The notes: generated from the sequence alone by a model not told the origin. DNA of 64,000 nt from Gammaproteobacteria bacterium (GCA_024638505.1 JAHEKE010000005.1:1-64000), one strand, 5' to 3'; shown: positions 35,132 through 47,275, counted from the stretch's first letter. Translations and numbers: made by a program.

Positions 35132-36130
35132 ATGAACTCGTTTAAGGCTTATCGTATACACAGTGATGATGGCAAAATCCGGGCGGGATTTGAGAACATC
35201 AGCCTGGATGACTTGAGTGATGGAGATGTTGTAATCCGGGCTGCATATTCTGATGTTAATTATAAGGATGCGCTGGCGGCGACGGGTAAAGGCAAGATTT
35301 TACGAAAATACCCGTTAGTCGGGGGCATCGATGTATCTGGAACGGTCGAACAGTCGAGCAGTAACCGATTTCGTCAAGGCGACAAGGTTACCGTCTGCGG
35401 GTGCGAACTGTCTGAGACCCGCGATGGTGGCTATGCCGAGTACGTTCGCGTTCCTGCGGAATGTGCGGTTAAACTGCCGGACAGCTTATCGCTGTTTGAG
35501 GCTATGGCTATTGGCACAGCCGGATTCACTGCCGCCCTCGCGGTGGACCGCATGGAGCAAAATGGTCAAACGCCCGACCACGGTCCCATCCTGGTAACCG
35601 GCGCAACCGGCGGCGTTGGCAGCGTGGCCATAGATATACTGTCTGGCCGTGGTTACGAAGTTGTGGCGTTAACCGGCAAAGCGGAATCAGAGGACTATCT
35701 GATATCGCTGGGCGCCGCCAGCGTGTTGTTGCGTGATAAGGTTGATTTGGGAAAACGACCGCTGGAGAAAGCTGAGTGGGGGGGTGCCGTTGATAGTCTG
35801 GGCGGTGAGTATCTCACCTGGCTGACGCGGACGACAAAACCTTTTGGCAATATCGCAGCTATAGGATTAGCTTCCAGCTGGGAGCTTAATACCACCGTCA
35901 TGCCTTTTATCCTGCGCGCGGTATCATTGCTTGGAATCAACTCGGTAATGTGCCCACCAGAAATGCGTGAAAAGGCATGGCACCGTCTTGGTTCAGATCT
36001 GCGCCCGCGTCATCTCGAGAACATCGTAACCAGAACAACTGCGTTTGATGACTTGCCCCTGGTGTTTGATGACTTTATCGATGGAAAAAATATTGGCAGG
36101 ACTGTGGTGACGATAGGCGGTGATAACTAA
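35132..36130 (+). CDS. acuI: acryloyl-CoA reductase, AcuI/YhdH family
   Basis: A 332-residue medium-chain dehydrogenase of the AcuI/YhdH group, without structural zinc cysteines. The features are SDVNYKDALA near the N-terminus, the cofactor motif VTGATGGVGSVA (about 154-165), and TVVTIGG at the end. AcuI reduces acryloyl-CoA to propionyl-CoA with NADPH and is used by marine bacteria to deal with acrylate released from DMSP. The next gene starts 12 bases after it. Membership in the family is clear; the physiological substrate is inferred. Confidence 0.86.
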   Translation: MNSFKAYRIHSDDGKIRAGFENISLDDLSDGDVVIRAAYSDVNYKDALAATGKGKILRKYPLVGGIDVSGTVEQSSSNRFRQGDKVTVCGCELSETRDGGYAEYVRVPAECAVKLPDSLSLFEAMAIGTAGFTAALAVDRMEQNGQTPDHGPILVTGATGGVGSVAIDILSGRGYEVVALTGKAESEDYLISLGAASVLLRDKVDLGKRPLEKAEWGGAVDSLGGEYLTWLTRTTKPFGNIAAIGLASSWELNTTVMPFILRAVSLLGINSVMCPPEMREKAWHRLGSDLRPRHLENIVTRTTAFDDLPLVFDDFIDGKNIGRTVVTIGGDN

Positions 36131-36142
36131 GACTACACCACA

Positions 36143-38107
<1,965 letters not shown>

Positions 38108-38134
38108 CTATGACTGCGCCGTATTTCCAAGCAC

Positions 38135-39280
38135 ATGCTTAATCCTCCCCTGCACGGCGTTCGCGTGCTGGATCTGACCCGGCTCCTGCCGGGCCCCCTG
38201 TGTACCCAGCATTTGGCCGACATGGGTGCCGACGTAATAAAAATTGAAGACCCCCGCAGCGGCGACTACGCCCGCACCATGCGCGGGTACTTCAACTTGG
38301 TCAATCGCAACAAGCGTTCAATGAAGATTGACTTAAAACAGGATAGGGGCCGTTCGTTGTTTCTTAGTTTATGCAAAACAGCAGACGTTGTGCTGGAAGG
38401 CTTCAGACCCGGCGTGATGGAGCGGTTGGGAGTGGGCTATGAAGCGGTAAAGGCTGTAAACCGGAGCATAGTGTACTGCTCCCTGTCGGGTTATGGACAA
38501 ACCGGCCCGCTGCAACGGGAGGCGGGGCACGATCTGAATTATCTTTCGTACACCGGAATCACCGATCAGATTGGACAAAAAGACGCGGCGCCTGTGATAC
38601 CTAATCTGCAGATCGCTGATTTTCTGGGAGGAACGCTGAGCGCGGCTCTGGGTATACTGGCTGCGCTGGTCGGTGTGCGCGCCAGCGGACAGGGGCGCTA
38701 TGTCGATGTTGCTATGGCGGACTGCAGCCTGGCGCATAACATTATGCCGTTGATGGCACTGAATGAGCGCGGTCGGCCCGATCCTCGTGGAAGTGGATTT
38801 CTGTCTGGTGGACTGCCGTGGTACTCGATTTATCTGACTGCTGATAACAAATATGTTTCGCTCGGTGCGTTGGAGCACAAGTTCTGGGCTGAATTCTGTG
38901 CGGCCATTGACCGATCTGAGTGGAGTGATAAGCAGAACGCTGCGGAGGACGTGTTAGAAGAAATACGCACTGAGTTGACCGCTTTGTTTCGGTCGAAGAG
39001 TCAGGCATTTTGGGTTGATCGCCTGCGGCATTGTAACTGCTGTTTTTCACCGGTGTTGACCTTGGATGAGGTTGTGAGTCACGAGCAATTTCTGGCCCGC
39101 CAGCTGATTATTGAACGAGACGGGAAACTGCAGTACGCCTTTCCTGTAAAATTCAGCGAGTTCCAATTTGAAATAAAGCGGGACGCTCCAGAGCACGGTG
39201 AGCACTCGGCAGAACTATTAGCGGAATTGGGGTACTCCGAAGCACAGCGGGCGGATCTAAAGTCCGCAGGCATTATTTAG
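38135..39280 (+). CDS. CaiB/BaiF family protein, alpha-methylacyl-CoA racemase-like
   Basis: A 381-residue class III CoA-transferase-fold protein. H132 (GHDLNY) and D162 (QIADFLGG) are spaced exactly 30 residues apart, matching the catalytic His/Asp pair of alpha-methylacyl-CoA racemase (126/156 in the mycobacterial enzyme). Racemases make 2-methylacyl-CoA usable for beta-oxidation. The spacing favours racemase over CoA-transferase, but a transferase role is not excluded. It lies 27 bases after the acetoacetyl-CoA synthetase gene and 118 bases before etfB. Confidence 0.85.
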   Translation: MLNPPLHGVRVLDLTRLLPGPLCTQHLADMGADVIKIEDPRSGDYARTMRGYFNLVNRNKRSMKIDLKQDRGRSLFLSLCKTADVVLEGFRPGVMERLGVGYEAVKAVNRSIVYCSLSGYGQTGPLQREAGHDLNYLSYTGITDQIGQKDAAPVIPNLQIADFLGGTLSAALGILAALVGVRASGQGRYVDVAMADCSLAHNIMPLMALNERGRPDPRGSGFLSGGLPWYSIYLTADNKYVSLGALEHKFWAEFCAAIDRSEWSDKQNAAEDVLEEIRTELTALFRSKSQAFWVDRLRHCNCCFSPVLTLDEVVSHEQFLARQLIIERDGKLQYAFPVKFSEFQFEIKRDAPEHGEHSAELLAELGYSEAQRADLKSAGII

Positions 39281-39313
39281 GTCGATTCTGCCGCTTTCGG
39301 AACGACGAATCCA

Positions 39314-39349
39314 TTGCAGTATAAAGCGCCAGCGGGTACATTACCCCGC
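39314..39349 (+). promoter_or_regulatory. possible etfB promoter with overlapping inverted repeat
   Basis: TTGCAG (39314-39319) and TACATT (39337-39342) are 17 bases apart and could be -35 and -10 boxes. The -10 lies inside an inverted repeat GGGTA-CAT-TACCC (39334-39346), which could be an operator for a repressor. This is a by-eye match and there is no experimental basis. Confidence 0.3.
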
Positions 39350-39398
39350 CCAAAATTTACTTGCACGGTAATAGGCTCTCTCTAGGTGTCGAAGCACT

Positions 39399-40148
39399 AT
39401 GAAAATACTGGTTCCAATCAAGCGCGTTGTTGATTACAACGTAAAAGTTCGCGTTAAAAGTGATCAAAGTGGCGTGGAGACGGCAAACGTCAAAATGTCA
39501 ATGAATCCGTTTGATGAGATCGCAGTCGAGGAGGCGATCAGACTGCAGGAGGCGGGCACAGCGGAGGAAATCATTGTCGTCTCCATTGGGGTGAGTCAGT
39601 GCCAGGAGACTATCCGCACCGCGCTGGCAATGGGGGCTGATCGGGGGATACTGGTGGAAACCGATCAGCAAGTGCAGCCACTGGCTGTCGCTAAAATTCT
39701 CAAGCACCTCGTGGAAAAGGAATCACCACAGCTGGTTATAGCCGGTAAGCAGGCCATAGACGATGACAACAACCAGACAGGCCAGATGCTTGCCGCGTTG
39801 CTTGGCTGGTCGCAGGGAACCTTCGCTTCTAGGCTTCAGTTAGCTGACGGCCGACTTAAGTTGACGCGCGAAGTGGATGGCGGGCTGGAGACGGTATCGC
39901 TGTCCATGCCTTCGGTTGTGACCACTGATCTACGCCTGAATGAGCCGAGATTTGTCAAGTTGCCGAACATCATGAAGGCGAAAAAGAAGCCTCTGGAGGT
40001 GATTCCAATGGACAGTTTGGGACTGGATACGGCATCCCGGGTCAAAATATTAAAGGTTGAGGATCCGCCTCATCGGGCGGCGGGCATCAAAGTCGCCAGC
40101 GTTGAAGAGCTTATTGACAAACTGAAAAACGAAGCGAAGGTGATCTGA
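39399..40148 (+). CDS. etfB: electron transfer flavoprotein, beta subunit
   Basis: A 249-residue ETF beta subunit. [20 protein letters not shown] at the N-terminus, [16 protein letters not shown], and the AMP-binding [16 protein letters not shown] (about 112-127) are characteristic. ETF takes electrons from acyl-CoA and amine dehydrogenases to ETF-QO, which is encoded at 55044. The stop overlaps the start of etfA by one base. It lies directly upstream of etfA and the acyl-CoA dehydrogenase. Confidence 0.96.
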   Translation: MKILVPIKRVVDYNVKVRVKSDQSGVETANVKMSMNPFDEIAVEEAIRLQEAGTAEEIIVVSIGVSQCQETIRTALAMGADRGILVETDQQVQPLAVAKILKHLVEKESPQLVIAGKQAIDDDNNQTGQMLAALLGWSQGTFASRLQLADGRLKLTREVDGGLETVSLSMPSVVTTDLRLNEPRFVKLPNIMKAKKKPLEVIPMDSLGLDTASRVKILKVEDPPHRAAGIKVASVEELIDKLKNEAKVI

Positions 40149-41080
40149 TGGCGGTTTTAGTTGTGGCAGAACACGATAACGCAGTGCTGCAGGAAGCTAC
40201 GCTAAATGCGGTTACGGCTGCTCTGGAAATCGATTCCAATGTCTCAGTATTGGTGGCGGGAAAAGGCTGTGCTGCGGTTAGGGACGAAGCGGCCAAAATT
40301 TCAGGTGTCAGCAGGGTGCTTGTCTGCGAGCAAGATAAATACGAGCATCAACTGGCCGAACCTCTGGCCGGATTGATCGTTTCTTTGGCGGATGACTACA
40401 GTCATATAATAGCCGCTGCTACCAGTCAGGGTAAGAATGTATTGCCAAGAGTTGCGGCACTGCTGGATGTGGCACCCATCTCGGATATTACGGATGTGGT
40501 TTCTGCGGACACATTTGTCCGCCCTATCTACGCCGGCAACGCCATCGCTACGGTGCAATCCGAGGATGCGATAAAGGTTATCACCATTCGGCCCACCACG
40601 TTCGAAGCGGCGCCGGCCGACGGTGGCAGCGCGCAGACTGATGTGCTGACCGCACCTGATGACAGCAGTGACTATTCGCGCTTTGTTGGCGAGGAGTTGA
40701 CTCAATCCGACCGACCGGAGTTGACTAGTGCTCGCATAGTCGTATCCGGCGGCCGGGGAATGGGGAGTTCCGAAAACTTCCAGATTGTTGAGGCGTTAGC
40801 GGATAAGCTTAATGCCGCGGTAGGCGCCTCCCGGGCCGCGGTCGATGCCGGCTACGTTCCCAATGACTATCAGGTAGGGCAAACCGGGAAAGTGGTGGCT
40901 CCAGATCTATATGTGGCAGTCGGTATCTCTGGGGCAATACAGCATCTTGCGGGTATGAAGGACAGTAAAGTCATTGTCGCCATCAACAAGGATGAAGAGG
41001 CTCCGATTTTTCAGGTTGCAGACTATGGCATTGTCGCTGATTTGTTCGATGTGGTTCCCAAACTGACAGAATCGCTGTAG
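40148..41080 (+). CDS. etfA: electron transfer flavoprotein, alpha subunit
   Basis: A 310-residue ETF alpha subunit. The C-terminal FAD-binding domain is intact: [46 protein letters not shown], and IQHLAGM. The N-terminal domain has [13 protein letters not shown]. Together with EtfB it forms the soluble electron carrier to the quinone pool. The one-base overlap with etfB means coupled translation. The acyl-CoA dehydrogenase gene starts 7 bases after it. Confidence 0.96.
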   Translation: MAVLVVAEHDNAVLQEATLNAVTAALEIDSNVSVLVAGKGCAAVRDEAAKISGVSRVLVCEQDKYEHQLAEPLAGLIVSLADDYSHIIAAATSQGKNVLPRVAALLDVAPISDITDVVSADTFVRPIYAGNAIATVQSEDAIKVITIRPTTFEAAPADGGSAQTDVLTAPDDSSDYSRFVGEELTQSDRPELTSARIVVSGGRGMGSSENFQIVEALADKLNAAVGASRAAVDAGYVPNDYQVGQTGKVVAPDLYVAVGISGAIQHLAGMKDSKVIVAINKDEEAPIFQVADYGIVADLFDVVPKLTESL

Positions 41081-41087
41081 CGCCATC

Positions 41088-42863
41088 GTGTCTTACGCCC
41101 CACCCCTGCGAGACATGGAGTTCGTGTTAAACGAGCTGTGTGACTTGGAGAATATTCTCGCGCTGCCAGGATTGCAGGAAATGACGCCGGACCTGGTTGG
41201 GGCGGTGCTGGAAGAAGCGGGCAAAGTCGCCAGCGATGTACTCGCCCCGCTTAATCGGCAGGGAGATATACAGGGTGCCCGCTTTATCGACGGTACTGTA
41301 GTTACCCCCGATGGTTGGAAAAACGCCTATCTGAACTTTATAGAAGGCGGTTGGAATTCCATAACCTTCAGCGAAGATTACGGCGGGCAAAATCTGCCTT
41401 ACCTTGTAGCCACCGCCGTGCAGGAAATGTGGCACGCTTCAAATATGGCTTTCGGCCTGTGCCCGATGCTAACGCAGAGTGCCGTGGAGGCGCTGTTTCT
41501 TCACGGATCCGAAGAACTTAAGAAAACGTACTTGGCAAAAATGGTATCTGGTGAATGGACCGGTACGATGAACCTGACCGAGCCCCAAGCTGGCTCAGAC
41601 CTGAGCGCGGTGAGCACGCGAGCTGAACCAGAAGGAGATCATTATCGTCTGCATGGGCAGAAGATATACATAACTTACGGTGATCATGACCTGACTGAAA
41701 ACATTATCCATATGGTCTTGGCCCGTACGCCTGATGCGCCCGATGGCGTGAAGGGTATTTCTTTATTTCTCGTTCCTAAGTTCCTGATCAAACAGGATGG
41801 GTCCATCGGCGAGCGCAACGATGTACGCTGTGTTTCCATTGAGCACAAGCTGGGCATTCATGGCAGCCCGACCTGCGTGCTCTCCTATGGTGATAACGAG
41901 GGCGCCATCGGTTATCTGGTTGGAGAGGAAAACAGAGGACTGGCGCATATGTTTGTCATGATGAACTTAGCCCGACATGCAGTCGGGGTAGAGGGCTTGG
42001 GAATAGCGGAACGTGCGTACCAGCAGGCGGTGATCTACGCCAAGGAACGGATTCAGGGAAGGCCGGCCGGGGTGAAGAGCGGAGACCGGATAAGCATTAT
42101 TCACCATGCCGACGTTCGCCGCATGCTGATGAGCATGAAGTGCGAAGTGGAGGCCATGCGGGCCATGGTTTACCTATGGGCTTCCGCTTTCGACCAGTCC
42201 GCGCGGCATCCGGACAGGACTGAACGCCAATGGCAGCAGCAGATGGTTGAGTTGCTGACTCCAATTGTTAAGGGTTGGTGCACAGAAACTGGAAACAAGA
42301 TTGCGTATCTCGGTGTGCAGGTGCATGGCGGCATGGGCTTCATCGAAGAAACCGGTGCGGCGCAGCACATGCGTGATGCCCGAATTACCACAATTTATGA
42401 GGGCACCACCGGTATCCAGGCAGGAGATTTGGTTGGCCGGAAACTGCTGCGGGATGGGGGTGCTGCGGCAAATCTGATGACAGCGAAAATGCGGGAAATC
42501 GAGCCATCTGTGCAGTCACTGCCGGAGTTCCAAAAGGTTTATTCCAAGGCGCTTGATGATCTTGCCCAGGCAACTGGCTGGTTGCTGCAAGTGGGCACGA
42601 CCAACCCGCAGCTTCCTGCTGCCGCAAGCTTTTCTTATCTTGAACTGTGGGGCGTGGCGGTCGGTGGGTGGCTAATGGCCAGAAGCGCCCTGGCGGCGCA
42701 GGCAAAACTGACACAGAGCCATGCGGAAGCTGATTTCTACAGCGCCAAAATCAAGACGGCAAGCTATTATGCAGCGCATGTCCTGCCCACTACCGCTGCT
42801 CTACGCCATCGCATCATCGACGGATCGGATGAAGTGATGGCTTTGGCCGTAGAAGATTTCTAG
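41088..42863 (+). CDS. acyl-CoA dehydrogenase, large (DmdC-like) type
   Basis: A 591-residue flavoprotein, longer than ordinary short/medium-chain dehydrogenases (about 380), with a C-terminal extension typical of the DmdC / long acyl-CoA dehydrogenase group. MNLTEPQAGSDLSAV binds FAD; the catalytic base is likely the glutamate in IYEGTTGIQ (about residue 438), preceded by QVHGGMGFIEETG. DmdC oxidises 3-methylmercaptopropionyl-CoA, but relatives use other acyl-CoAs, so the substrate is open. It starts at a GTG, 7 bases after etfA, so it donates electrons to its own ETF. Confidence 0.9.
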   Translation: MSYAPPLRDMEFVLNELCDLENILALPGLQEMTPDLVGAVLEEAGKVASDVLAPLNRQGDIQGARFIDGTVVTPDGWKNAYLNFIEGGWNSITFSEDYGGQNLPYLVATAVQEMWHASNMAFGLCPMLTQSAVEALFLHGSEELKKTYLAKMVSGEWTGTMNLTEPQAGSDLSAVSTRAEPEGDHYRLHGQKIYITYGDHDLTENIIHMVLARTPDAPDGVKGISLFLVPKFLIKQDGSIGERNDVRCVSIEHKLGIHGSPTCVLSYGDNEGAIGYLVGEENRGLAHMFVMMNLARHAVGVEGLGIAERAYQQAVIYAKERIQGRPAGVKSGDRISIIHHADVRRMLMSMKCEVEAMRAMVYLWASAFDQSARHPDRTERQWQQQMVELLTPIVKGWCTETGNKIAYLGVQVHGGMGFIEETGAAQHMRDARITTIYEGTTGIQAGDLVGRKLLRDGGAAANLMTAKMREIEPSVQSLPEFQKVYSKALDDLAQATGWLLQVGTTNPQLPAAASFSYLELWGVAVGGWLMARSALAAQAKLTQSHAEADFYSAKIKTASYYAAHVLPTTAALRHRIIDGSDEVMALAVEDF

Positions 42864-42891
42864 CGAACCGTCGCCCGCGGTGTCCCTATCC

Positions 42892-43527
42892 CTACGCTCC
42901 GCGCCGAGCGGATCCTATGGGCAGATCATTTGCCCGCGACATTTCACCTTTATGTAAGGTGTCGGGATTGTGTAAATAAGCCAAGAAAAAATCGAAACAA
43001 TCCACTCCCCAAAAAATCTCGCCGTCCACGCGCAGCGTCGGCACACCGAATATGCCTTTGCTTGTCGCTTCACTGGTATTGACGTGCAGCTGCTGCTTGA
43101 CTGCAGCAGCTTGAATAAGCTGATCCGCGTCGTTCACCTTGAGTTTGCGCATTAATGTTGACCATGCCAAGGATTCATCCGGTAGATGTCCATCGCGATA
43201 GACAAAGCGGAACAGCTCCCGCACCACGTCTGGCCGATTGTCTAACGCAATAGACAGGCGCAACAGCGGCAGTGGATTAAAAGGATGAGCCGGAGGAAAG
43301 GTAAATGTAATGCCGTATCGCTGTGCCATCCACACTATGGACCGGTAGGTGAATTTACGTTTTTCTTTTATCTCAGCTGGGCCTTTCTGTCCCCAGTGGT
43401 TTAGTAAACCTGCGAATAATACAGGTTTGTAAATGAGCTGAACTTGGCTCGGCAGATCCGGCAGCTTCTCGCATTGAAAATAAGAATAAGGGGAGACAAA
43501 ATCAAAAAACCACTCTACAGTCTTCAT
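42892..43527 (-). CDS. 2-hydroxychromene-2-carboxylate isomerase family (DsbA-like) protein
   Basis: A 211-residue protein with the thioredoxin-like, kappa-class GST fold. The start, EWFFDFVSPYSYF, holds the active-site serine (S12) of HCCA isomerases in place of a catalytic cysteine. GIFGVPTLRVDGEIFWGVD near 160 is the cis-proline loop. HCCA isomerases act in naphthalene breakdown using glutathione, but many family members have other substrates. It is convergent with the acyl-CoA dehydrogenase gene. Confidence 0.87.
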   Translation of the reverse strand: MKTVEWFFDFVSPYSYFQCEKLPDLPSQVQLIYKPVLFAGLLNHWGQKGPAEIKEKRKFTYRSIVWMAQRYGITFTFPPAHPFNPLPLLRLSIALDNRPDVVRELFRFVYRDGHLPDESLAWSTLMRKLKVNDADQLIQAAAVKQQLHVNTSEATSKGIFGVPTLRVDGEIFWGVDCFDFFLAYLHNPDTLHKGEMSRANDLPIGSARRGA

Positions 43528-43550
43528 AACAAAGAATAATAACGCCTGCT

Positions 43551-43967
43551 ATGAGTAAAATCACGCCAGCGGAATTTGAAGCCATCGCCAAGCACCGCGT
43601 CCCGATTGTTGGTTACCTCGGAATAAGGATTGAGGAAATCGGGCACGGTACGGCTACGGCAAGGGCGCCGTATCGTGAAGAATTTTTGCGTCCTGGTGGG
43701 ACAGTAGCGGGTCCGGTGCTCATGGCGCTGGCCGATTTTGCCATGTATGCGGCTGTATTGAGCCGAATCGGTAAGGTTGAACTGGCGGTAACCACAAATT
43801 TAAATATCAATTTTCTACGCCGACCCGGCAGAAAGGATGTACTGGCCAGTGCGCGGCTGATAAAACTCGGTAAAAGGCTAGCAGTAGGTCAAGTCGATCT
43901 GTTTTCAGATGGTGAGGATGATCTAATTGCACATGTAACCAGCACTTATTCAATTCCTCCGCTGTGA
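43551..43967 (+). CDS. PaaI-family thioesterase (hotdog fold)
   Basis: A 138-residue hotdog protein. RIEEIGHGTATARAPY and LRPGGTVAGPVLMALADFAMY are the core of the PaaI thioesterase family, with an aspartate (LADFA) as likely catalytic residue. It would hydrolyse acyl-CoA thioesters. It is divergent from the isomerase gene (about 23 bases between starts) and stands before the dehalogenase gene. Confidence 0.86.
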   Translation: MSKITPAEFEAIAKHRVPIVGYLGIRIEEIGHGTATARAPYREEFLRPGGTVAGPVLMALADFAMYAAVLSRIGKVELAVTTNLNINFLRRPGRKDVLASARLIKLGKRLAVGQVDLFSDGEDDLIAHVTSTYSIPPL

Positions 43968-44052
43968 CGGAGAGAACCTAATTTCTTCTTGTATCACTTC
44001 TTTCTTACTTTTATTATCTTCGCTCGTTTTTTTAAACAATGGGATTGAACAC

Positions 44053-44745
44053 ATGGCCCCCCCGCAGTTTAGCGGCATTCGCGCATGCGTTTTTGACGCT
44101 TACGGTACGCTTTTTGACGTCCATTCCGCTGTAGACCGACACGCGAATCGCATTGGTGAGCGAGCCAAAGCTGTATCCGAATTATGGCGTATGAAGCAAC
44201 TGCAATACACCTGGTTACGCAGCCTGATGGGCAAGCACGCCCCATTCTGGCAGCTTACCGGCGACGCTTTGGATTTTGCTTTGGAGGCGCATCGCATCTT
44301 TGATCCATCGCTGCGCGACGATCTTATGTCAGCCTACATGGCGTTGACTGCGTATCCTGAAGTAAAACAGACCCTGTCTAAGCTAAAAAATGCTGGCATG
44401 AGACTGGCGATATTATCCAATGGCACTCCGCACATGCTTGAATCAGGCGCGGAAAGCTCCGGTATCGCCGACCTGCTGGACGCAAATCTGTCGGTAGAGG
44501 AGGTCGGCATCTATAAACCAGATCCACGCGTGTATCAATTGGCGGTTGATCGTCTGGGAGTTACCAAAGATCAGATTAGTTTCCAATCATCAAATGCGTG
44601 GGATGCTGTGGGCGCGGCAACTTTCGGTTTTCGGGTCGCCTGGATCAACCGATTTGGTCAGGGACGCGAGAGGTTGACGGCGGAGCCTGACGTAGAGCTC
44701 AGAACCTTGGATGAGCTGCTGCTGGTTGTAGGCGCAGAGTCGTAA
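44053..44745 (+). CDS. haloacid dehalogenase, type II
   Basis: A 230-residue HAD protein of the L-2-haloacid dehalogenase type. D15 (FDAYGTLFD) is the nucleophile, LSNGTPHML the second motif, KPDPRVYQ holds the lysine, and SSNAWDAVGA is the type-II signature. Such enzymes hydrolyse 2-haloalkanoic acids, with configuration inverted, although some members act on phosphates. AT-rich DNA precedes it. It is convergent with the hydroxyacid dehydrogenase. Confidence 0.9.
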   Translation: MAPPQFSGIRACVFDAYGTLFDVHSAVDRHANRIGERAKAVSELWRMKQLQYTWLRSLMGKHAPFWQLTGDALDFALEAHRIFDPSLRDDLMSAYMALTAYPEVKQTLSKLKNAGMRLAILSNGTPHMLESGAESSGIADLLDANLSVEEVGIYKPDPRVYQLAVDRLGVTKDQISFQSSNAWDAVGAATFGFRVAWINRFGQGRERLTAEPDVELRTLDELLLVVGAES

Positions 44746-44807
44746 ACGTTAAGACACTAAACAGCGCACCAGGTGCGGGGCGTACTTACGTTTTCGCGAC
44801 GTCGTGT

Positions 44808-45776
44808 TCAGGCAACCCGGTCTGTAGGCTCATTGCCGGCAAAAATCGCATCAAGATTGTCTAACGCGCGGAATCCCATGGCATCCCGTGTTTCTCTGGT
44901 TGCGCTGCCGACATGGGGCAATAAAAACACGTTGTCCAACTCAGCGAAATCTCGCCTGATGTGTGGCTCATTTTTATAGACATCTAGACCAGCGGCGGCG
45001 AGTTTACCGGACTTCAACGCAGCAATTAGCGCATCCTCATCGACCACGGAGCCGCGCGCGGAATTCACTACAATGGCACCGTCGGGCAACTGCGCGATGC
45101 GTTCGGCGTTCAACAGGTCCTGCGTCTCAGGCAGGTTTGGGCACTGCATCGCTAGAAAGTCGCACAGCGGTAGCATGCTTTCCAGGTTCGGGTGATAGAT
45201 CGCACCGTTTTCTTTGTCGGGCTGAAGTCGCCGTCGGTTGTGATAATGGATTTCCATGTCGAAACCCCGCGCTCGTTTTGCCGTGACCTGACCAACTCGC
45301 CCCATTCCAATAATGCCCAGTCGCTTGCCGGTAACCTGTGTGCCTACCATGAATGCCGGACTCCAGGAATTCCACTGCCCGGCTCTGATCAGGCGTTCAC
45401 CTTCGCTGGCCCGTCGCGCCGCGCCCAACATCAGTAACATGGTGAGCTCAGCTGTTGCGTCGGTCAGAACGTCGGGCGTGTTGGTGACCACAATACCCCG
45501 GCGTTTCGCCGCCGCCAGATCGCAGTGATCGACCCCGACGGAATAGTTGGCAATGGCTTTTATTCGATCCGGCAAGCGCTCGATTACCGCTGCCGATAGA
45601 TCCTCCGTATGGCATGGCAGAATTGCGTCTGCCTGTGCACACTTTTGCAGCAGTTCGTCAGTCGAGTAGAGACGGTCGTCCGGGTTGAATATGCCGTTAT
45701 AGTCACGTTTAATTCTGCGCTCTACGTCTGGTGGCAGCTTGCGCGTAACCAACAGCGTGGGTTTATTTTTTATCAT
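44808..45776 (-). CDS. D-2-hydroxyacid dehydrogenase (glyoxylate/hydroxypyruvate reductase-like)
   Basis: A 322-residue protein of the D-isomer 2-hydroxyacid dehydrogenase family. GIIGMGRVGQVTAK (about 150-163) is the NAD(P) motif. NSARGSVVDEDAL and LPHVGSATRET carry the catalytic Arg and His with the Glu in between. The family reduces glyoxylate, hydroxypyruvate or related 2-oxoacids. It fits next to the dehalogenase, whose products are 2-hydroxyacids, but that link is inferred. Confidence 0.9.
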   Translation of the reverse strand: MIKNKPTLLVTRKLPPDVERRIKRDYNGIFNPDDRLYSTDELLQKCAQADAILPCHTEDLSAAVIERLPDRIKAIANYSVGVDHCDLAAAKRRGIVVTNTPDVLTDATAELTMLLMLGAARRASEGERLIRAGQWNSWSPAFMVGTQVTGKRLGIIGMGRVGQVTAKRARGFDMEIHYHNRRRLQPDKENGAIYHPNLESMLPLCDFLAMQCPNLPETQDLLNAERIAQLPDGAIVVNSARGSVVDEDALIAALKSGKLAAAGLDVYKNEPHIRRDFAELDNVFLLPHVGSATRETRDAMGFRALDNLDAIFAGNEPTDRVA

Positions 45777-45806
45777 AAATCAATTCTTTGTTAGAGGAAA
45801 CTCCAA

Positions 45807-45855
45807 CCGGGTGCTTCTTTACCCGGCCGCATCAGAGTAGCAGCGCTTCGCTGCA
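45807..45855. other. two small stem-loops in the 180-base gap
   Basis: CCGGGT (45807-45812) pairs with ACCCGG (45821-45826) around an eight-base loop. About 15 bases on, GCAGCG-CTT-CGCTGC (about 45841-45855) forms a second hairpin followed by an A-rich stretch. They lie between two minus-strand genes and could end transcription of the alcohol dehydrogenase-like gene or sit in the leader of the next. No clear T-run is present. Confidence 0.35.
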
Positions 45856-45957
45856 GCAATAAAATTGTACCATCCGTCGTTCATGTTTATTTAGTGGAAG
45901 AAGAAAAAACACTGTCGAGCGAATTTATTGATTCAAACAAAAATCGCAGAGGCGTTT

Positions 45958-47265
45958 TTACCAATAGGACAATGCCCCCGCATAGAGCTGCGAGAGTAAC
46001 TCCCGGCTAACCTCCCGGGGCGACTGCTGCAGCAAACGCTGCTGAGCATATGCACCCTCCACCAAATTCGGAATATCGGCATTACTGTAGCCAACGCCGC
46101 CAATGCCATTAGGCATGCCGGTTGCCTGCATCATCTCGATTATTCTTTGCGCCAGTACCGTGCCGGCCTCTCCCGCACCCGCATCCAGAGACTCACTTCC
46201 GAGCAGTTGAGCGCCAATATGGTGTCGCTCGGGACAGGCTGGCGCTGTAAAGCGGAACGCGGAGGGGGCGTTGACGATGACGGACATACCGTGGGGGCAT
46301 ATGGGCTCATTATCCGGATATCCGGGGGGCTGAAAGTTTCTAACCAGACCCGCTACGGAGTAGGCCATGCCGTGGGGGATATGCACACCGCTGTTGCCAA
46401 ATGCAATACCGGCTAGCGTTGCAGCAAGCATCATATTATCGCGCGCTTCACGATCACCCGCGTCCCGGGTTGCCCGAACCAGGTACTTGCCGGTGAGCTG
46501 CAGCGCTTTTTCGCAACCAATATCGCTGTATGGGTTGGCACCCTGACTCATAGGGCGCAGAGACGGGGATTTGGGTCTGGCGCGGGACGTATAGGGAATA
46601 GCGGTGAACGATTCCAGCGCGTGACTCAGTACGTCAAAGCCGCTGGCGGCGACAACGGTTGCCGGCAGAGTGTAGGTGGTTGTTGGGTCAATAATCGCTC
46701 TCGCCGGCCGTAGGTGACGGGAGGCAATGCCGGTTTTCACTTTCAGTTTTAAATAATCGAATACGGCGATGCCGGTGCACTCACTGCCGGTGCCGGATGT
46801 TGTGGGGCAGGCAATATGGGGCCTGAGCGGTCCGGGCACTGGTTGCGCACCACCGAGGGGTGCATTAACGTAGGTTTCAAAATCAGCGGGGTAGGTACTA
46901 TAAAGATTAGCGGCTTTACAGGTATCTATTACTGAACCTCCACCCAGAGAAACGTATCCGTCGAAGCGGCCCTCGCGGGCGTACAGACTTGCCGCTTTAA
47001 AGGACCGGTCAGTAGGTTCGACGTGAACTTCGCTGAAAACATCGAAATCTATACCGGCTTGACGCAGCGCACTTGTCACCGTTTCCAGGTAGGGTAAAGC
47101 GGCCACTACGCGGTCGGTAAAGATCGCTATTCGCTTAAGCCCCAACTCTTGCGCGTCGCTACCCAACTCCGCAAGCGAGCCGGGTCCGAACTTAATGGCA
47201 GCGACGTCTACGGAAAAAACTTGGTCGCCCTGCTCGGTGAACTCGTAATAATGACAGCACTTCAT
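45958..47265 (-). CDS. hydroxyacid-oxoacid transhydrogenase (iron-containing alcohol dehydrogenase)
   Basis: A 435-residue protein of the ADHFE1/HOT branch of Fe-containing alcohol dehydrogenases. [15 protein letters not shown] binds the cofactor, [14 protein letters not shown] is the nicotinamide/substrate loop, and metal ligands are expected in [14 protein letters not shown] and [11 protein letters not shown] oxidises 4-hydroxybutyrate with reduction of 2-oxoglutarate to D-2-hydroxyglutarate. A DUF1289 gene lies 10 bases upstream on the same strand, so they are probably cotranscribed. Confidence 0.9.
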   Translation of the reverse strand: MKCCHYYEFTEQGDQVFSVDVAAIKFGPGSLAELGSDAQELGLKRIAIFTDRVVAALPYLETVTSALRQAGIDFDVFSEVHVEPTDRSFKAASLYAREGRFDGYVSLGGGSVIDTCKAANLYSTYPADFETYVNAPLGGAQPVPGPLRPHIACPTTSGTGSECTGIAVFDYLKLKVKTGIASRHLRPARAIIDPTTTYTLPATVVAASGFDVLSHALESFTAIPYTSRARPKSPSLRPMSQGANPYSDIGCEKALQLTGKYLVRATRDAGDREARDNMMLAATLAGIAFGNSGVHIPHGMAYSVAGLVRNFQPPGYPDNEPICPHGMSVIVNAPSAFRFTAPACPERHHIGAQLLGSESLDAGAGEAGTVLAQRIIEMMQATGMPNGIGGVGYSNADIPNLVEGAYAQQRLLQQSPREVSRELLSQLYAGALSYW

Positions 47266-47275
47266 CTGCGTCGGG

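Noticed and set aside
44765-44777. CGCACC-A-GGTGCG palindrome between convergent genes as terminator
   Set aside because: The loop is a single base and no T-run follows, so a working terminator is unlikely.
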